Assembly: GCF_009389715.1 (NCBI RefSeq)
Contig: NC_052400.1
Location: forward strand, 2,108,001 to 2,172,000
Direction of reading: 5' to 3'
From: Phoenix dactylifera
Taxonomy: Eukaryota > Streptophyta > Magnoliopsida > Arecales > Arecaceae
Length of the DNA stretch: 64,000 nt
Shown piece by piece: positions 58,400 to 64,000 of the stretch (positions are counted from its first letter, which is position 1; each line of letters begins with the position of its first letter). Position numbers and translations under genes: made by a program. Under the pieces are notes generated by a model. The model did not search any database. It was given only the letters and a program-made list of their open reading frames with translations, and was not told the origin of the DNA.

Positions 58400-59261
58400 G
58401 GGATCCGAAAAGGAGCCCGCCAAACGGGTCTAAGGTCGGATGCTTCCAAATATAATGACCAGCGTGTCCCTTCTGGGATTCGCTTTGTACACCGGAGAAG
58501 CCACGGGCGCCGACTTGAGTTGGGAAAAATAAATACTCCTGACGAGGGTGTTTTGGTCATTTTAATTATCTGTTTTGATAATTTCATTTTGACACGTCCA
58601 GATCTAGATTCCTTTTCCAATACTCGCCTAGTTTTAAAATAATTATCTAGTTTGTATCAAAAAAATATAATTACATACTTTTTAAAATTTTTTAAATGCT
58701 GCCTTCCTTCACAAAGTCCGCTTAAGTAATACCAACAACCAGGCACATGCGATGCAAAAGAAAAATGAAAATAAGATTCCAAGTTATATTATGTTATATG
58801 ATAAAGATATTATTTAAATAGAAGTTTCAATATTATTACTGATAATGAAATTTGATTTAGGATAAATATTTTTTTATTTTTATCCTTTTTTATTTCAAGA
58901 CAGAGCCAATATTTTTCTATATTTCTGTCGATGTTTTAGATTGATTTCACAAATTAGTTTTACTCTAATATTATCTAGTTTGACCAAAAAAAAATTGTTA
59001 GGTTTGAGCCAAAAATACATCAAAATATTTCTATAGGCCAGCATTAGCAGGAGAAAACAAATTATGCATTATAGAGAAAAGAATGACATTTTTAATATAC
59101 AAGTGATAACTAAAATTAAGAGATAATATTGTTAGTTTCGAATTTGCATAACTTTTTGGTGTATATTTAATCTCAATTTTGGCATAGCCCTCACAATGCT
59201 CCAATCATGGTTTTTATATCCAAATTGTTTGACCACTTCTATCTCAAACAATTTTCATCTC
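58400..59261. other. Intergenic DNA upstream of HEN2
   Basis: AT-rich and without a supported gene. The minus-strand open frame at 58237-58620 overlaps the HEN2 leader and promoter and has no recognisable domain. Confidence 0.6.
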
Positions 59262-59930
59262 GATTGATTTTTTTTTTTTTTGCTAAGACGGGTGTTTTTC
59301 AGCATTCTGATATGAATACATCCAAGAGAGTCAGAAAGCAACAAGTTCTCAAAAGCCCTCAGAGGAAGCATCACATCGGTTCAAACACACCCAACCAGAG
59401 TAGTCAGCCACGAAAGAGGGCACCCAATTCGCAACCTTGTTCGCCTCTCGATAGATATGTCTCACTACAAAGGAGATGCAACCTCTTGCCAAACTCGATG
59501 TATCCAAAAGCAAGAGGTGTGTACCCACCTTTCTAGCCCACCTCGAGATCCAACCAATCAGTGTAGCATAACCACCCTCAACCAAAACGGTGTCAACTCT
59601 TAGGATACGTCGAGCATAGCTAAAGCAAGCCCAAACGGTCCTTAGCTCTGCTTCTGAAATTGAAATACTGAAGATCGAACTACCGCTAGCAGTGACAAGT
59701 CTGGAGTCTGGGGCTCTAATCATAAAACCTGCTCCACCTCTCTTACCATCATCCATTACATATCTGTCGAAATTGACATTAAAAAAACTCGGAGGTAGGA
59801 GCTCATAGGTGATAAACACTATCCAAATGCTACAAAAACTAAGATAGAGTCCCAAATTGGTCTTTTGAAAGAAACAAAAGTATAAGAAGGGAGAGAGTGA
59901 AGAGAAATCCATGTCTGAAGATTAAATTTA
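59262..59930 (-). pseudogene. LINE 3' end with RNase H domain
   Basis: On the minus strand 59912-59349 is an open frame with a full RVT_3-type RNase H: VNFDRYVMDDGKRGGAGFMI, ISEAELRTVWACFSYA, VLVEGGYATLIGWISRW and the ending YREANKVANWVPSFVAD. It is followed by a short 3' UTR (cacccgtcttagc) and a poly-A run (T run at 59268-59281 on the plus strand). The 5' part is missing, so it is a 5'-truncated insertion, which is typical of LINEs. Confidence 0.8.
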
Positions 59931-62900
59931 TAAGGATGAACGAATAATAAAAAAATATAGTCAAAATGCATTTTCTAATATTGATAGTGTCGCACATTAA
60001 AAAAACATCAAAACTTGTTGTAAATCAAGGGACTTCATACTAATTCATTCTCACGAAAGGATATGTACATAAATTTTCGTTTTTTAATAATTTCAAGGAT
60101 GTAAAACTAATGGAAAATTCCTAACAAATCTTTGAATCATATTGTAGTTTGCTCTTCTTATCTTTTGTGATCATTATATGGAAATTAGGGCTAAAAGCAG
60201 TTGAAATTAAATCTGACTGGATCAAATTTCATATCTGGATAAGATTAGATCTGAAAAAGAAAACTCATATCTGACAGGTCTCAATATGGATTTCTACAAT
60301 GGAGTTCATTTTTTCGGATTTGGAAATGAATTCAAATACATGGTAGAAAAAAAATTCTCATATCCATGTTTGTTACTATAACAGCATAATCTCACTACTG
60401 TGCTATCACAATCTCATCATAATACCATTTCGCTATTGTGTTGATTTGATCCCACCATTCCCCTATGCCATTATCACCAGCCCCAATCTCACCGTGCTAC
60501 CACCAAAGCCAATCTCCTGTTCATCCTTTTTAATTCTTACATAATCTCATTCAAACACTCCTAGACCCTATTTGGGTGTTGAATAATCTTAATCAATGAT
60601 AAGATCTCCTATAACCAAAAAGCACCCAGTAAAAAGCAAGGAATAAATGAAGAAATTTAACGATCATGGAAGGCATTATCCTTAAATTTTAGGGATAACA
60701 AAAATCGTTTGTTTCAATGAAACAATTATGTTTATCATGTTCAAGAGCATCCCATCCATCCATTATCATATGAGCTCTCTTGTGAGACCACCTTCGTTGG
60801 GAAATTCTGGAGAGTAGGAGGTTTTATAGATAGATGACATAATTCAACATCCAAGCATGCCCATAACTTTGAGACTTCTCAATGGCCATTATTATTCTCT
60901 CAAATGTCCTTCTTTTCATATTTAAGCATATGAATTTTGAGAAAATTAAGGAGAACAAGGAGAAATAAGTAAATCAATAAATTAGTCTATGGTTAGTGTT
61001 CTCTTTAATGAAAGGTGAAAAAATTTTGATAGCTAGATTGGGTTAATACATAGATATGCCATCGGTATCCAAATTAGAAAGGATAGATAGCATTAGGTCG
61101 TGTTGCCTTGTCTTTCAAGGACTTTTCCTGCCTGAGTGACGTCTTTTTGGGAAGCAATAAGTATAGTGCAACACTATTGAGACTAGAGACTACAAACTGA
61201 GAGATTAACAAATACAACAAAAGATATCCGGAAGATAAAATAGAAATATTGGTCGTTGATCGCTGGAGAGGTTGTTTTTGGAATTAATATTTATTTTCTT
61301 TTAACTGTTGGATAGTGCCTCCTAAAGTATCATCTGTAATCTGTTAGATGAAATATTTTATTTTTTTCATTAATAACATATTAATTCATTTAAGAGAAAA
61401 AGACTAGTGCTCATGGGATTGAAATTATTCCGTATTTTATAAATATATTCATACATCTACTTGTATGATTAGGCGTATGAGTTGGCCTCTTGAACAGCTT
61501 TTTTTGTCCTTCTTCTTTCTGATTAAATTTGACTAAATAGAAATAGTGACCAATGCATAAACTTTACGAATTTATATAATCTTACATATTTCATTCCAAA
61601 ATCAAAGCACCCGAGATGCTTCATTCGGATGCTCCTTTGTAAACCTATCCCATCAATTTCCATGAGTTTTTATCCATTTATTAAAGTACCGCGGGCTATA
61701 AAGAGATCTAGATGAACGGTCCAATTCACTTTTTTTGGTTACTGCAGCTCAACATGATATTTAGGACAATAATATTGGATGGACCTCATGCTCACTATTG
61801 GAACGTGTTTCAATTGATTATTATATATAATTAATCCATTAATATTTGTTTCTATTTAGAATAAATAGAGATATTAATAATATTCCATCCATACTAGTAT
61901 TTGTTGAGAATAAATATAGATATTAATTTTGAAAATAATTTTTATTTATTAAATAAAATTGGATATGGGTATAATTAAACCAATATTCCATCCATTTTTG
62001 GCCCAAAATTGGAAATGTGCGACTAATGAATATTCGATCCACTTATCCTTACTATCAGGTACCCACGTGTGTAGGCTCCATTTGGCATAGCTTTTGGTGG
62101 GCCGGAAAATATTTTCTGACTTTCCAAAAGTACTTTTAGATGGATTATGAGTATTTGGTAAAAAAACCCAGAAAACTACCTTAGCTTTACTAGAAAGCTA
62201 AAACAACTTCTTATAAGAAGCTCCATTTTGGAGCTTCTTCGGAAAAATACTTTTAGTATGTATGTGAAAGCTGTTTTGATTTGTAATTTTTTTCTTTTTA
62301 GACCAAAATACTCATAATAAAATATTATAATTACAAAAAATATCCTTTTATATATATATTAATATATAACAATAATGATTATAATATTTTATATCTTTAT
62401 TATTGTATTACACTATAAATATAATATTATATTACATTATATCATAATACATTGATATGTTATATTATATAATATCAAACTATATTATACTATATAATAT
62501 TATATTATTATATTATAATAATACTATATTACAATACAATAATATAATATTATATTATATATCTATGTATTAATATATATTATATTTTAATGTATTATTT
62601 TGTATAATGTAAAGCAATGCTTTTTATGGTCATTTTATCATATCAAAATTATTTTTTTATTTTATTTATTATATATATATATATTAAAATTTTATAGTGT
62701 TTTAGAAATATAGTTATCAAATAGTAAATAACCTTTTATAAAAATTTTACCCATGGAAGCCCTAATAACAATACCGTTTTACTTTACTAGTAGTACTCGG
62801 GGCTACATGGTATATACTGGACGGGATTGTTACTTTCCCCTCTGTTTCGCCTTTTAAGTTTCGAGCCAAATCGAACCGTGTAGGCACGTGACCGACCTGC

Positions 62901-62980
62901 TGCATTTTTACTTGGAGGAGGGGCTTGCTCCGTGTATTAACCGGAGCTGGGTGGCCATTTTCTTTGCGTTGCCCTCACCG
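59931..62980. other. Intergenic DNA between the LINE and PBA1
   Basis: No gene is supported. 62330-62700 is an almost pure A/T stretch. A block at about 62085-62290 (catttggcatagctttt...gagcttcttcgg) has the look of a small inverted-repeat element, but I cannot fix its ends. Confidence 0.6.
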
Positions 62981-62988
62981 GAGTAGTC

Positions 62989-63002
62989 TAGGGTTAGGGT
63001 TT
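62989..63002 (+). promoter_or_regulatory. Telobox in the PBA1 leader
   Basis: The sequence tagggttagggttt is two overlapping teloboxes 33 bases before the ATG. This is common in plant proteasome and ribosomal genes. No TATA box is obvious. Confidence 0.6.
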
Positions 63003-63034
63003 GCTCTTCTCGCTCTCCTCCGATCGAAGCGGCC

Positions 63035-63534
63035 ATGGATACCGATCTCAACGCGCCCCACTCCATGGGAACGACCATCATCGGGGTAACCTACGACGGC
63101 GGCGTCGTCCTTGGAGCCGATTCCAGGACGAGCACAGGTCCGATCTTCGCCTCCTTCGTATCCCACTTCTTCCCCTATCTTATTTAGCTTTTCCTGGAAA
63201 GAAAATGTGCGTATTTTACTCGATCCAACTCAAAATCGAATAAGGAAGAAAATCTCTCTCTCTCTCCCCAACTTTATTATACAGTCAGCAATTCGCAGCA
63301 AAGAAACCTGAACCTTGTCACCTGTCAAACGTTTCATTCGATTCACGATCGAAGTTGTGTAAACAAGGGTTTTTTTAATAAAAGATTAGTTTGAAGTACG
63401 ATTATGCGTCATTCATCTGTTTTTTTTGTTTTTATTGATCGGTTTAAATTTTTGTAGGAATGTATGTTGCCAATCGGGCGTCGGACAAAATCACACAGCT
63501 GACAGATAACGTTTATGTCTGTCGTTCTGGATCG
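63035..63534 (+). CDS. PBA1: 20S proteasome subunit beta type-6 (beta-1), 5' part only
   Basis: Beta-1 gives the caspase-like activity of the 20S core. Exon 1 is 63035-63137 and exon 2 63458-63534, with one intron (GTCCGA...TTGTAG) in phase 1; the next donor (GTAATC) follows 63534. The 60 residues seen start [18 protein letters not shown] short propeptide ends at Gly12, so Thr13 becomes the catalytic Thr1. Asp29 (Asp17) and Lys45 (Lys33) complete the active-site set, and [20 protein letters not shown] is the expected continuation. No further exon is found before the window ends. Confidence 0.95.
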
Positions 63535-64000
63535 GTAATCATGTCCTTCTGCATTCTTGGCAATTTCTGTTGTTTCCCCTATTTCAACAATTTAACACCG
63601 CATTTGTATGTTTTATTACCATTTTTTTTGCATTATATGATCTATTTTTGGGGGTAATCTGGCACTTGCCGGCACGATGATTGCTTACAGTTGTAAACCG
63701 CTAAAGACAGGAGGTGAATCTTAGGCTTTCTTCATTAGTTTCAAACACCATCATATGTTTTTAAGCCCAATCACGTAATGAAAAGTTTGAGAGCTACTCT
63801 CCACATACTACTCCACCAGCCCTTTTCATTTTTCTTGTGACCATTTTTCCCCCTCCTTGCCATTTCTCCTCACAATAGGGTTACAAATTCTAGAGCACAT
63901 GTCCTCATCCTTGGCTGGGTACATAAGCTGTGCACTTGCTGTAAATATGGACTAAAAACAATTGGTGGGTGTTAGGTTGGTCTCTATGAGTACCGAAGAC
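63535..64000 (+). other. PBA1 intron 2, running off the window
   Basis: No coding continuation of PBA1 is visible. The open frame 63460-63657 merely reads through the donor. Confidence 0.8.

Noticed and set aside
58237-58620. A 127-aa minus-strand ORF upstream of HEN2
   Set aside because: It overlaps the telobox-rich leader, has no recognisable domain, and fits an untranslated region better.

Overview
This is nuclear DNA from a flowering plant. The intron-rich genes, GT-AG splice sites, teloboxes, class II cinnamate 4-hydroxylase and high load of LTR retrotransposons fit a monocot. A palm is my guess from the general look of the genes; I could not test it. Exon structures were read by hand from splice signals, reading phase and family knowledge.

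Left part (1-12865): a nearly complete, young Ty3/gypsy retrotransposon of the Tat type (304-12834, target duplication gtatg) sits inside the stop codon of an older L1-type LINE. It has about 1-kb LTRs with a 69-bp tandem array, a gag ORF, a pol region with four 1-nt frameshifts, and tandem repeats. On the opposite strand, between pol and the 3' LTR, lies a three-exon gene with its own candidate promoter. That antisense gene is the most unusual object in the window.

Middle (12866-41477): an FLZ zinc-finger gene (+) with a one-base slip in a C tract; the plastid biotin carboxylase subunit of acetyl-CoA carboxylase (-, 16 coding exons, intact, 536 aa); an unrecognised four-exon gene for an acidic 310-aa protein (+); a LINE relic (-); and cinnamate 4-hydroxylase CYP73A class II (+, 3 exons, 528 aa) with a TATA box and MYB-type AC elements.

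Right part (41478-64000): the nuclear exosome RNA helicase HEN2/DExH10 (-, 16 coding exons, 1002 aa), with a 2.2-kb solo LTR in its second coding intron and a telobox-rich upstream region; another LINE relic (-); and the first two exons of the 20S proteasome beta-1 subunit PBA1 (+), which runs off the window.

The host genes share no pathway and look like ordinary neighbours. Transposable elements fill most of the space between them: LINE copies sharing a 3' tail, a small terminal-inverted-repeat family rich in GGTACCG, microsatellites and AT-rich tracts. I saw no tRNA, rRNA or CRISPR array.
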